Source of the DNA: an uncultured Dorea sp.
GTDB taxonomy: Bacteria; Bacillota_A; Clostridia; Lachnospirales; Lachnospiraceae
Reading direction: 5' to 3'
DNA length: 12,036 nt
NCBI GenBank assembly: GCA_948468495.1
Contig: CAOKJI010000017.1
Location: 1 to 12,036, forward strand
Below, piece by piece: positions 1 to 6,717 of this stretch. The notes beneath the pieces were generated by a model. That model searched no databases. It was not told where the DNA came from and saw nothing but the letters and a program-made list of their open reading frames with translations. The translations under genes and the position numbers were made by a program. Each line of letters opens with the position of its first letter. Positions within the stretch are counted from its first letter, which is position 1.

Positions 1-1090
1 TATATTCATACATACACCGCAGTAAACGCCCTCTTCGCCTCATACACATCTCATACTCCTTCGGCCTCCCCAGAAACCATCCGGCTTCAATCTCCTCTTT
101 CTGGTTGAATCCTATCTTCTCCACCGCTTCCTCCGCTGCTTCCCTCTGTGTCAGAAGTCCTGGCCGCACCGTTAGACAGTTTGCACCGTCCAGCGTATCA
201 TAGGCATGAAAGGCCCGGTTAAAATCCATCAGCGAATGCAGTCTCCTAGGCCGATTCGTCCGGTTATCCACCAGAAATCCCCAGTTCCCCCAATGCCTGT
301 CTGTATTTCCCACCAGATAATCCAAAATATTCATCATATAATAGGAATAACTATCCAATTCGAGTATATATTCCAGAGCATCTATCTCATGATTTACTGC
401 ATAAACCTCAAATGCTTCCCGGGAAGCAATCGAATATTCCTTGGAAGTCATAAGTTCACTGACTGACACTTTCTCTCCGTCGTAACGCTCTTCCCAATAC
501 GCAACCTGACTGCATGCGAAACACTGGCAGATTCTGCTCGCCAGAACTTCCCGCTCTACAGCATCCGCTCCTCCGTCTTTCAACAGATAAAACCCATTCT
601 CTCTCCTTATCCATGCTTTGGGAAAACAACCATTTGTAGATAAATCCTGTGCAATCTGATAATTCTGCACCGTAATCTGTTTCCCTCTGAGGGAAATGTC
701 TACAAACGCATTACTCAGATGATTATCATACAGATTAACATCCTGAAACCGGCTCTCATCCCCTTGTTCTTTAACCCAGTAAATGTCTGTCAAAGACACA
801 CACCGGTATGTCAGCGCAATCCGGGCCCGGTCCCTGTCGGTAACAGCCTGACTTACTCCAATACTATTCAGTATTTCCTTAGCAAACTGTCTGTCAAGAG
901 TCAGGATTCTGGTAGCACACCAATAGTAAAAATTCGTCACGTTACTAACCAACGTATCAATCTCTTCATCTGAATCATCCAGATACAGATTCCATGGCAT
1001 AAAATCCGCCTCAAAGATCACACAGTGTCCCTGCGTATCAATTCTCGCGCTCCGGCGCTCTCCATACATGATTTCATACACTGTTCTCAC
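1..1090 (-). CDS. HipA-like kinase-fold protein, 3' end cut by window edge
   Basis: An open frame of 363 codons runs off the left edge with no stop. I chose GTG at 1090-1088 because GAGGTG (1101-1096) sits at good spacing before it; an in-frame ATG at 1069 has no such site. The C-terminal half resembles the HipA kinase fold: a GCFPKAW stretch near residues 154-160, a candidate ATP-binding lysine in FYLLK (K171) followed by VEREVLAS, a catalytic-loop-like NTDRHWGNWGFL (262-273, candidate D264 and N269), and a metal-binding-like LMDFN (D289). Residues 1-140 match no domain I recognise. HipA proteins are Ser/Thr kinases, usually paired with a HipB antitoxin; none is seen here, and the gene on its upstream side is a YihY membrane protein. 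Its start lies 22 nt after that gene's stop, so the two are probably co-transcribed. Substrate and toxin activity are unknown. Confidence 0.72.
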   Translation of the reverse strand, partial: MRTVYEIMYGERRSARIDTQGHCVIFEADFMPWNLYLDDSDEEIDTLVSNVTNFYYWCATRILTLDRQFAKEILNSIGVSQAVTDRDRARIALTYRCVSLTDIYWVKEQGDESRFQDVNLYDNHLSNAFVDISLRGKQITVQNYQIAQDLSTNGCFPKAWIRRENGFYLLKDGGADAVEREVLASRICQCFACSQVAYWEERYDGEKVSVSELMTSKEYSIASREAFEVYAVNHEIDALEYILELDSYSYYMMNILDYLVGNTDRHWGNWGFLVDNRTNRPRRLHSLMDFNRAFHAYDTLDGANCLTVRPGLLTQREAAEEAVEKIGFNQKEEIEAGWFLGRPKEYEMCMRRRGRLLRCMYEY

Positions 1091-1112
1091 CCGAACACCT
1101 CGATTTTCCTTA

Positions 1113-1946
1113 TTACCTATTGTCTTTACCAGTAAATAGTTTGTCGTGAAGCTGAACATTTACCTCTGCTCCCAAAAGAATACAATACATGCAGAAATAC
1201 AGCCAGAGCATAATCAGCACAATAGTCGTCAGACTTCCATACATATCCGAAAACCCTTCAAAAATATCCAAATACATAGAAAATACCCAGGATACCACCT
1301 GCCATCCGATTGCGGAAAACAAAGCCCCCGGTATCTGTTTACAAAACAAATCCCTGCGGTTCGGCAAAAATTTATACAAAAGCAGCAAAAAACCCATAAG
1401 CACTGCCGGAGTCAGAATAATTCTCAGTTCTATCAATTTATCTGTTACCGGCTTGATTGCCGGTATATGGGATGTTGCAAATATATTAATAGAATTGCCA
1501 AATACAGAGAGTACCAGAAGCAACAGGATAACTCCCACGAAAAGAACCGTATACAACGTAGCGCGAATACGAAGATAGATATAATTCCGCGTCTCCGGAC
1601 ATCCAAAAATCGCATTCAGTCCCGTAGTAATGGACAGTACGCCTTTACCCGCCGACCAGAGCGCTACAATAATCGTAACCGGAATCACCGTACTGGACTG
1701 ATTATAGACCTGATTTACAATGGATGTAATCAGCGAATCCACTGTCGACGGGAAAACCTGCACCACCGCCGTCATTACATCTGCCTTCGTCACAGGCGTA
1801 TACTGAACCATAGTAAGCAGCAACAATATAATCGGAATTAAAGACAGCACAAAGAAATATGCAGCCTGCGCGGCATATGCACCAACATGGTGTCCGCCAA
1901 TCTCATCTGATACACTCATCGCCTTCCCAATCCATTTCCCAATCAT
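1113..1946 (-). CDS. YihY/BrkB-family integral membrane protein
   Basis: This 277-residue protein has about six hydrophobic segments (roughly residues 27-47, 86-106, 128-150, 175-195, 205-227 and 238-260), as usual for the YihY/virulence factor BrkB family. Family-like features include a short amphipathic N-terminus, a GAYAAQAAYFFVLSLIP first membrane segment, the LWSAGKGVLSITTGLNAIF stretch near 96-114, and LLGAEVN at the end of the last segment. The family was once called RNase BN in error; its true role, perhaps transport or envelope function, is not established. The ATG at 1946 follows a strong GGAGGA site, and a good sigma-A promoter lies just upstream. The next gene in the same direction is a HipA-like protein starting 22 nt after this stop, so a two-gene operon is likely. 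Confidence 0.88.
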   Translation of the reverse strand: MIGKWIGKAMSVSDEIGGHHVGAYAAQAAYFFVLSLIPIILLLLTMVQYTPVTKADVMTAVVQVFPSTVDSLITSIVNQVYNQSSTVIPVTIIVALWSAGKGVLSITTGLNAIFGCPETRNYIYLRIRATLYTVLFVGVILLLLVLSVFGNSINIFATSHIPAIKPVTDKLIELRIILTPAVLMGFLLLLYKFLPNRRDLFCKQIPGALFSAIGWQVVSWVFSMYLDIFEGFSDMYGSLTTIVLIMLWLYFCMYCILLGAEVNVQLHDKLFTGKDNR

Positions 1947-1971
1947 ACGATTCCTCCGTAACTTTATGGCA

Positions 1972-2000
1972 ATTTTACCACTTTCATCCTATTCTTTCAA
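1972..2000 (-). promoter_or_regulatory. Sigma-A promoter of the YihY/HipA-like pair
   Basis: On the minus strand, TTGAAA (2000-1995) and TAAAAT (1977-1972) are separated by 17 bases. Transcription would start near 1965, about 20 nt before the start codon, with the GGAGGA ribosome site in between. This makes the pair independent of the spoIID-like gene upstream. Confidence 0.6.
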
Positions 2001-2018
2001 GCTATGAACTTATATCTC

Positions 2019-2057
2019 TACAGTTTGCAGAGCGGCGCAGGCGACGTGTGAACTGTA
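2019..2057. repeat. Inverted repeat between the spoIID-like and YihY genes
   Basis: TACAGTT (2019-2025) and AACTGTA (2051-2057) form a 7-bp inverted repeat around a 25-nt GC-rich loop, 12 bases past the spoIID-like stop. There is no run of T after it on the minus strand, so it is at best a weak or factor-dependent terminator, or a site just upstream of the YihY promoter. Confidence 0.3.
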
Positions 2058-2069
2058 ACCTTCTATCGT

Positions 2070-3458
2070 CTATCCCACCGTTACTCCCTGGTAGAATAAT
2101 TCCAGAATCTCTTTATAAGTCTTCCCTTTCTTTGCCATCTCATTCGCTCCATTCTGGCTCATTCCGATTCCATGTCCATAGCCGCCGCCCTCAATTATGT
2201 ATGTATCCCCCTCCTTTGTAATGGAGAAAAAAGCGCTGGGCAGCAGTTTTTGACTGTCCACAACTGTACCGTCATTTTTAACGATTGTATATCCCGCGCC
2301 CCCAAGCGCCGTCCGAATTTTATTTTCTGTTGTTACTGTAACTGTATTTTCCGTTCCTGTAGCCGTCAGTTCCAACGCAATGTCCCCTGGTCCGCGTTTG
2401 GTAACTTCCACATTCTCTAACGTGCCAAGATTCTTATTCGCATACCCGCCAATCAATCCGGAAAGGGTTGCCGCACTGATTTCAGCCCTCCAGTGGTACC
2501 AGGGAAGTTCTCTTTCATAATCTCCTTCACCATCACATATCTGAATATTCTGAAGATATGCATTTCCTTCATTGGGGGCGCTGCCCCATGCCTCCATCGT
2601 CGTTGTTCTGCCGCAGGAGGTGGAATAATAATAGGTCGTCGCAATATTTTCCCCATAACGAACCACCTCTCCTGCCGTCTCTGCCACAGCTTTTGAGCTG
2701 CTCTCTGCCGGATAGCTATTGTTATACACCTGAAATTCTGTACTGTCATTTACATGAGCTTCATACTCAGGATACGCGTAATCTCCCATCTGCCTGGCCG
2801 CATAGCTTCTCGCACACACTGCCTGCGCTTTCAGCGCTTCCATCTCATAAGAGGAAGGCATTTCACTCGGAACGACCTTGCACAGATACTGATCCAGTGG
2901 AAGTTCATTAATAATCGCCATACCTTCCTCTCCAGACCAGACCTCTATCACGCCCGCATAAGAAGGGATTCCGCATCCGCGCTCAATACTCTCCACCCGG
3001 ATTTCCTCTCCATCCTTTAAAGGGCGCAGCAAAATCCTGCCCTCCCCAAACCTGGCGTCATCCGGCGCCAAAGTAAGAATACCGTCGTTCCACTCTTCTT
3101 CCTTATCTCCATAAGACAGCAAAAGACCGCTGTCTGCCCCCAAACTAACCGAATCGTGCAGGAAATTCCCATACCCGGAAGTCATAAGAAGTACCCGGAT
3201 ATTATGAGCCGGAACCGAACCCTGCTCCTTTTTAACCGAATCGTCTTCCGGCAATTCCAAATCGCTCTCTGTATTCCCCTTCAGTTTTCCTTCGTCTCCT
3301 GCAGTAAAACGGACAATTCCTAAAATTACGCACACCATCGCCATAACGCCTGCTATATATATATAATTTCTATTTCTTCCTCTCAATTTTCCCGCCTCTT
3401 GTCCTTCTTTTCTCTTTAGTGTATGAAAGCTTTTTCTGAATGATGCCTTAACGGACAT
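2070..3458 (-). CDS. spoIID: SpoIID/LytB-domain sporulation protein
   Basis: The 462-residue protein has a basic cytoplasmic N-terminus, one membrane segment (about residues 32-51), an acidic linker and an extracytoplasmic SpoIID/LytB domain. Family marks are LPLDQYLCKVVPSEMP (186-201, candidate catalytic glutamate E199), MEALKAQAVCARSYA (206-220), YYYSTSCGRTT (276-286) and the C-terminal GGGYGHGIGMSQNGA (424-438). SpoIID is a lytic transglycosylase that works with SpoIIM and SpoIIP in peptidoglycan remodelling during engulfment of the forespore. The stretch AHVNDSTEFQVY (234-245) lacks the His/Cys cluster known from zinc-binding clostridial SpoIID. The ATG at 3458 has a weak ribosome site and lies in a palindrome. 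A TTG at 3386 (codon 25), preceded by GAGGCGGG, is an alternative that keeps the membrane segment. It may be SpoIID itself or a paralogue; spoIIM and spoIIP are not in view. Confidence 0.85.
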   Translation of the reverse strand: MSVKASFRKSFHTLKRKEGQEAGKLRGRNRNYIYIAGVMAMVCVILGIVRFTAGDEGKLKGNTESDLELPEDDSVKKEQGSVPAHNIRVLLMTSGYGNFLHDSVSLGADSGLLLSYGDKEEEWNDGILTLAPDDARFGEGRILLRPLKDGEEIRVESIERGCGIPSYAGVIEVWSGEEGMAIINELPLDQYLCKVVPSEMPSSYEMEALKAQAVCARSYAARQMGDYAYPEYEAHVNDSTEFQVYNNSYPAESSSKAVAETAGEVVRYGENIATTYYYSTSCGRTTTMEAWGSAPNEGNAYLQNIQICDGEGDYERELPWYHWRAEISAATLSGLIGGYANKNLGTLENVEVTKRGPGDIALELTATGTENTVTVTTENKIRTALGGAGYTIVKNDGTVVDSQKLLPSAFFSITKEGDTYIIEGGGYGHGIGMSQNGANEMAKKGKTYKEILELFYQGVTVG

Positions 3459-3473
3459 TAGTAGTCCGTTAAG
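3447..3473 (-). repeat. 27-bp palindrome over the spoIID-like start, copy 1
   Basis: Perfect 10-bp arms CTTAACGGAC and GTCCGTTAAG flank the 7-nt loop TACTAAT as read on the minus strand. The ATG at 3458 lies at the edge of loop and 3' arm, so in mRNA the hairpin would enclose the start codon. A related element sits at 5447-5473. It could be an operator, a translation-control hairpin or a small dispersed repeat. Confidence 0.6.
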
Positions 3474-3499
3474 TGTGCCTTAACAGCGCTTTCCCAGTG

Positions 3500-3531
3500 T
3501 AACAAAAAGAACGGCCTTACGGCCGTCCTTT
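3500..3531 (-). terminator. Intrinsic terminator of the 6S RNA
   Basis: ACGGCC (3511-3516) and GGCCGT (3521-3526) form a stem around TTAC, extended by flanking AAAG/CTTT pairs. On the minus strand it is followed by TTCTTTTTGTT. It ends the 6S RNA transcript just before the spoIID-like gene and may also work on the other strand. Confidence 0.78.
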
Positions 3532-3532
3532 C

Positions 3533-3725
3533 ATCTTTGGTACATCCCCAAAATGCCGGTTCCTGTATTTTGACTCCTAGCCATAGCTAGGTGGGTGTCC
3601 GCATCCGCTTTTTTGTCTTCCTCTGCCTGAAAATGGAAGGCCTGACATATTACGGAGATATAAGAGTCCCGTTTAAAGTTTTGTAGGTTCAAAATTACAG
3701 GAATTATCGTGCATCCCAGGTTGCT
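3533..3725 (-). ncRNA. ssrS: 6S RNA (RNA polymerase-binding regulator)
   Basis: 6S RNA mimics an open promoter and sequesters sigma-A RNA polymerase when growth slows. The sequence folds as expected for a Firmicute 6S RNA. The closing stem has two parts: 3720-3711 pairs with 3556-3546, and TTCCTGTAATTTTGA (3703-3689) pairs with TCAAAATACAGGAA (3573-3560) with one bulge. A large central bubble follows, holding the ACCTAC and CACCCACCT stretches and a small hairpin CTAGC/GCTAG (3590-3586 with 3581-3577) on its 3' side. The apical arm includes TCCG/CGGA (3656-3653 with 3607-3604) and CTTCC/GGAAG (3639-3635 with 3621-3617). A sigma-A promoter places the start near 3725 and a terminator follows, giving about 190 nt mature RNA. 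A 76-codon frame across 3531-3761 is judged spurious. The call rests on structure and remembered family sequence, not a covariance search. Confidence 0.82.
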
Positions 3726-3731
3726 GGTATT

Positions 3732-3760
3732 ATTATAACCCAAGATACGGCATTTTTCCA
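3732..3760 (-). promoter_or_regulatory. Sigma-A promoter of the 6S RNA
   Basis: A perfect TATAAT -10 box (3737-3732) lies 17 bases downstream of TGGAAA (3760-3755, 4 of 6 matches to TTGACA). The start is predicted at A3725, seven bases past the -10 box, exactly where the 6S closing stem begins. Confidence 0.68.
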
Positions 3761-3794
3761 CTATTTTAGTAAAAAATAGAATAAAAATTTTTCC

Positions 3795-3832
3795 AAAAAA
3801 GTTACTGCCCGCAGGAAAACCTGCGGGCAGTA
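3795..3832 (-). terminator. Intrinsic terminator of the alanine symporter gene
   Basis: A perfect GC-rich stem, ACTGCCCGCAGG (3804-3815) with CCTGCGGGCAGT (3820-3831), closes over an AAAA loop, with one more A-T pair outside. On the minus strand it is followed by AACTTTTTT. It lies 14 nt past the symporter stop and separates it from the 6S RNA promoter. Confidence 0.93.
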
Positions 3833-3845
3833 GCGAAATCCTATC

Positions 3846-5234
3846 TTACTTGTTTGATGCAAAATATTCGCGAACCAGTTTTACCACAACTCCTGACAGC
3901 AGGAAGAGGGCAACTAAGTTCGGAATCGACATCAATCCGTTACAGGTATCGGCAATGCCCCATACCAGTCCCAAATCAATGGTAGCGCCCACAATCGCAA
4001 CCAGTGCATAAACTACATAGAATGGTTTTACAATCTTTGTACCGAATACAAACTCAACACAACGCGCGCCATACAGTCCCCATCCAAGAATAGTGGAAAA
4101 TGCGAAACAACACATAGCAATCGCAGTAAAGATAGATACCCAACCGCCATAGGTAACTATAAACCCGGAAATGGTAAGCTCCGCTCCAGCCGCTTCTCCA
4201 AATGTAATACCTACGCCGCTGCAAAGGATAACCAGTGCAGTTAACGTACAAACTACGATGGTATCTGCAAATACTTCAAAAATTCCGTACAGACCCTGCT
4301 TTACCGGCTGGTCCGTATCTGCACAGGAATGTGCGATAGAACCGGTACCGATACCAGCTTCATTAGAGAAGATACCGCGGGATACTCCCCTTCTCATACT
4401 AACGAAAAGGCTTCCCACTACGCCGCCGGTAAAGGCTGACGGGTTAAACGCTCCGACAAAGATTGACTGGAATACTGCCGGAACTGCGCCTGCATGCAGA
4501 ACTACTACGCCAAGAGCTAAAATAATATAAAATACTGCCATAAATGGAACCAATTTTTCGGTTACACTTCCGATACGCTTTACACCGCCCAGAAGTACAA
4601 TTGCAACCAGAATAGCAATCACAATACCGATACACAAGTTTACAAAACCGAGTCCGCCGCTCTCTGCAACTCCATAATTCACCAATGCAGAGTCAATAGA
4701 CGCAACAATTGTATTAACCTGAGTTGCGTTACCGGTTCCCATTACTGTCAGGGCCCCAAGTAATGCATACACACATGCCATCCAGTACCAGTTCTTTCCA
4801 AGACCGTTCTTGATATAGTACATCGGACCGCCGACATAATCGCCTACTGCGTTTCTCTCGCGGAAATGCACTGCCAGCGTTACTTCTGAAAACTTAGTAC
4901 ACATACCAAGGAGCGCGGAAATCCACATCCAGAATACTGCGCCCGGACCGCCGATTGCGATTGCTCCGGCAACTCCGGCAATATTTCCAGTACCAATGGT
5001 AGCTGCCAGCGCGGTACATACTGCCTGAAACGGTGTAATCGAGCCTTCTTTCGCTTCCTGCTTGTGGAAAATCTTACCGATTGTGTTCTTTAGAGCATAT
5101 CCGAATTTGCGGAACTGGATAAACCCTGTCCGGAAAGATAATACCAGACCAACACCGATAATACAAATCATCGCCGGGACGCCCCAGACGAAATCATTTA
5201 CGATCCCATTAATGCGTTCAATAGCTTCTAACAT
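3846..5234 (-). CDS. AGCS-family sodium/alanine symporter
   Basis: The 462-residue, highly hydrophobic protein belongs to the alanine or glycine:cation symporter family (TC 2.A.25). Clear family blocks are ATIGTGNIAGVAGAIAIGGP (78-97) continuing as GAVFWMWISALLGMCTKF, GGPMYYIKNGLG (135-146) and GVSRGIFSNEAGIGTGSIAHS (283-303). About ten to eleven membrane segments are visible and the length is typical. It imports alanine or glycine with sodium (sometimes protons). The next gene upstream is alanine dehydrogenase, which fits alanine uptake feeding its deamination, although a terminator between the two suggests separate transcripts. The ATG at 5234 follows AGAGAGG, within a purine-rich repeated leader. 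The exact substrate (alanine, glycine, or glutamine as in some relatives) cannot be fixed from sequence alone. Confidence 0.93.
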   Translation of the reverse strand: MLEAIERINGIVNDFVWGVPAMICIIGVGLVLSFRTGFIQFRKFGYALKNTIGKIFHKQEAKEGSITPFQAVCTALAATIGTGNIAGVAGAIAIGGPGAVFWMWISALLGMCTKFSEVTLAVHFRERNAVGDYVGGPMYYIKNGLGKNWYWMACVYALLGALTVMGTGNATQVNTIVASIDSALVNYGVAESGGLGFVNLCIGIVIAILVAIVLLGGVKRIGSVTEKLVPFMAVFYIILALGVVVLHAGAVPAVFQSIFVGAFNPSAFTGGVVGSLFVSMRRGVSRGIFSNEAGIGTGSIAHSCADTDQPVKQGLYGIFEVFADTIVVCTLTALVILCSGVGITFGEAAGAELTISGFIVTYGGWVSIFTAIAMCCFAFSTILGWGLYGARCVEFVFGTKIVKPFYVVYALVAIVGATIDLGLVWGIADTCNGLMSIPNLVALFLLSGVVVKLVREYFASNK

Positions 5235-5248
5235 ATTTTTCCTCTCTT

Positions 5249-5330
5249 CCTTTTAATCCATATCCATTTGAATCCTTTTAATCCTCTTAATTCTTTGTAT
5301 CCTTTTAATCCTTTTTATCCCTTTCATTCC
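5249..5330 (-). repeat. Purine-rich repeated leader of the symporter gene
   Basis: On the plus strand the 11-mer CCTTTTAATCC occurs exactly three times (5249-5259, 5274-5284, 5301-5311), and a one-mismatch copy follows at 5310-5320, with looser ATCC-type units between. In the transcript this reads as repeated GGATTAAAAGG, giving an almost unbroken purine tract of about 80 nt with several Shine-Dalgarno-like GGA steps just before the real start. I know no named element like it. No clear promoter could be placed upstream. Confidence 0.6.
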
Positions 5331-5383
5331 CTGATTCATTCTTCCTAATCATATATACAGACCATCAGAATCTGCTGTGACAT

Positions 5384-5432
5384 AAAAAGGGGGAAGCGTA
5401 AGGACCCCATACTGTTCTTAATCGCTCCCCCC
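5384..5432 (-). terminator. Intrinsic terminator downstream of ald
   Basis: GGGGGAAGCG (5389-5398) and CGCTCCCCCC (5423-5432) form a 10-bp stem with one G-T pair around a 24-nt loop. On the minus strand it is followed by TTTTT (5388-5384). It lies about 50 nt after the ald stop and ends that transcript before the symporter leader. The long loop makes it somewhat atypical. Confidence 0.75.
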
Positions 5433-5446
5433 TGCCTGAATGTATA

Positions 5447-5473
5447 CTTAACGAACTACTAATGCTTGTTAAG
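5447..5473 (+). repeat. 27-bp palindrome after ald, copy 2
   Basis: Read on the plus strand, arms CTTAACGAAC and GCTTGTTAAG flank the loop TACTAAT. It matches copy 1 (3447-3473, minus strand) at 23 of 27 positions, with the same loop and spacing. It lies 6 nt past the ald stop codon, in the opposite orientation to copy 1. Confidence 0.55.
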
Positions 5474-5479
5474 CTATGA

Positions 5480-6591
5480 TTAGATTAATGAGCGTGGATC
5501 TGTGTATTCCTCGTTGTAGCTGTCCGCCACATTCTTACAGGTAAGTTTTCCATCGTAAGTATTGATTGCAGAGTAAATAACATCATTATCCTTGCATGCC
5601 TGCTCCAGTCCCTTATTTGCAATCTGAAGACCGTAGCTCAATGTAGCGTTGGTAAGTGCAATCGTAGATGTTCTCGGAACTGCTCCCGGCATATTGCCTA
5701 CGCAGTAGTGAACTACACCGTCCACGATAAATACCGGATCATCATGGTATGTAACCTTGGTGGTCTCGCCGCATCCGCCCTGGTCAACCGCAACGTCTAC
5801 GAATACTGCGCCCGGCTTCATCTCCTTCAAATATTTCTTCTTGAAGATCTTCGGCGCTGATTTTCCAGGAATCAGAACGCTTCCGATTACCAAATCCGCT
5901 TCCTTTACAGCCTTCTCGATGTTCGCATCCGTAGATACAAGCGTCTGGATTCTTGCTCCGAAGATATCGTCCAGATAAGCCAGTCTCTGAAGATTGATAT
6001 CCATGATTGTTACGTTAGCGCCCATGCCTACGGCAATCTTACAAGCGTTTGTTCCAACAGAACCGCCGCCGAGAATTACAACATTCGCCTTCGGTGTTCC
6101 AGGTACGCCTGCTAACAGCACGCCCTCTCCGCCGTACAGCTTCTCTAAATACTTCGCGCCTTCCTGAATACTTAAGCGGCCTGCAATCTGGCTCATAGGC
6201 GCCAGAAGCGGGATGCTTCCGTTTCTCTCAATCAGCGTCTCGTAAGCAACGCCTTTAACCTTAGCATTTAACAAAGCGTCTGTCTGCGGTCTGTCTGCTG
6301 CAAGATGCAGATATGTATAAAGAATCAGTCCTTCATGGAATAACGGATACTCCCCGGAAGAGGCTCTTTCACCTTAACCATCATCTCTACGCTGTCCCAT
6401 ACTTCCTTAGCGCTGTCAATCATCTTAGCGCCGGCAGCCACATACTCTTCATCTGTAAATCCAGAACCAAGACCTGCTCCAACCTCAACCAGTACTTCGT
6501 GGCCTGCATTCACATAACTCTTTGCATTATCCGGCGTCATACCTACGCGGAACTCGTTGTTTTTGATTTCCTTTACACATCCGATTTTCAT
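5480..6591 (-). pseudogene. ald: Alanine dehydrogenase, single-base frameshift
   Basis: Alanine dehydrogenase converts L-alanine and NAD+ to pyruvate, ammonia and NADH. The first 79 codons read [20 protein letters not shown] through KVKEPLP, with substrate-binding R15 and catalytic K75. The frame then leaves the family sequence and stops at TGA about 8 codons later (6327-6325). Shifting by one base at the GGGG run (plus-strand CCCC, 6352-6355) restores [20 protein letters not shown] with catalytic H96, then the Rossmann motif GGGSVG and VDVAVDQGG with the catalytic aspartate, to the end. The span is 1112 nt; one more base gives exactly 370 residues, the normal length. ATG 6591 follows GGAGG and a strong promoter. 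All expected catalytic residues survive across the two frames, so this is either a recent mutation or a sequencing error. If real, the enzyme would be truncated unless slippage rescues it. Confidence 0.93.
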
Positions 6592-6630
6592 TTCTCAAAT
6601 CCTCCTAAATAAAATAAATGGTTAAAATGG

Positions 6631-6674
6631 TTGTTGAAGAATATTATTCAATTTACTTTTTTGATGAAGAATAT
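6631..6674. promoter_or_regulatory. Direct repeat and palindrome in the ald leader
   Basis: TTGTTGAAGAATAT (6631-6644) and TTGATGAAGAATAT (6661-6674) match at 13 of 14 bases and are spaced exactly 30 bp apart. The first overlaps a near-perfect palindrome, TTGAAGAATATTATTCAA (6634-6651, 8 of 9 base pairs). A related inverted element, ATATTTCAACAA, lies at 6692-6703 over the promoter -10 box and spacer. This pattern suggests binding of a regulator around the ald start of transcription; which one is unknown. Confidence 0.45.
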
Positions 6675-6688
6675 CCGTCTATGTCTTT

Positions 6689-6717
6689 AGTATATTTCAA
6701 CAAAATTCATTTGTCAA
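6689..6717 (-). promoter_or_regulatory. Sigma-A promoter of ald
   Basis: Consensus TTGACA (6717-6712) and TATACT (6694-6689) are 17 bases apart on the minus strand, giving a start near 6682 and a leader of about 90 nt before the ald ATG. This is the strongest promoter match in the window. Confidence 0.85.

Noticed and set aside
1146..1841. A 231-codon plus-strand open frame opposite the YihY gene.
   Set aside because: It is antisense to a clear membrane-protein gene, has a polar, Arg/His/Gln/Asn-rich composition typical of shadow frames, and lacks a promoter or ribosome site.
3531..3761. A 76-codon minus-strand open frame in the gap between the symporter and spoIID-like genes.
   Set aside because: It overlaps the 6S RNA and its promoter -10 box, has no family resemblance and no convincing ribosome site, and its bases are explained by RNA pairing.
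5384..5473. A riboswitch or T-box between ald and the symporter gene.
   Set aside because: The GC-rich hairpin with its T run is explained as the ald terminator, the neighbouring palindrome as a repeat, and no T-box or glycine-riboswitch conserved sequence is visible.
6325..6591. Two separate genes for the N- and C-terminal parts of alanine dehydrogenase.
   Set aside because: The two frames join perfectly by a single-base shift to the normal 370-residue length, so one frameshifted gene is the better reading.
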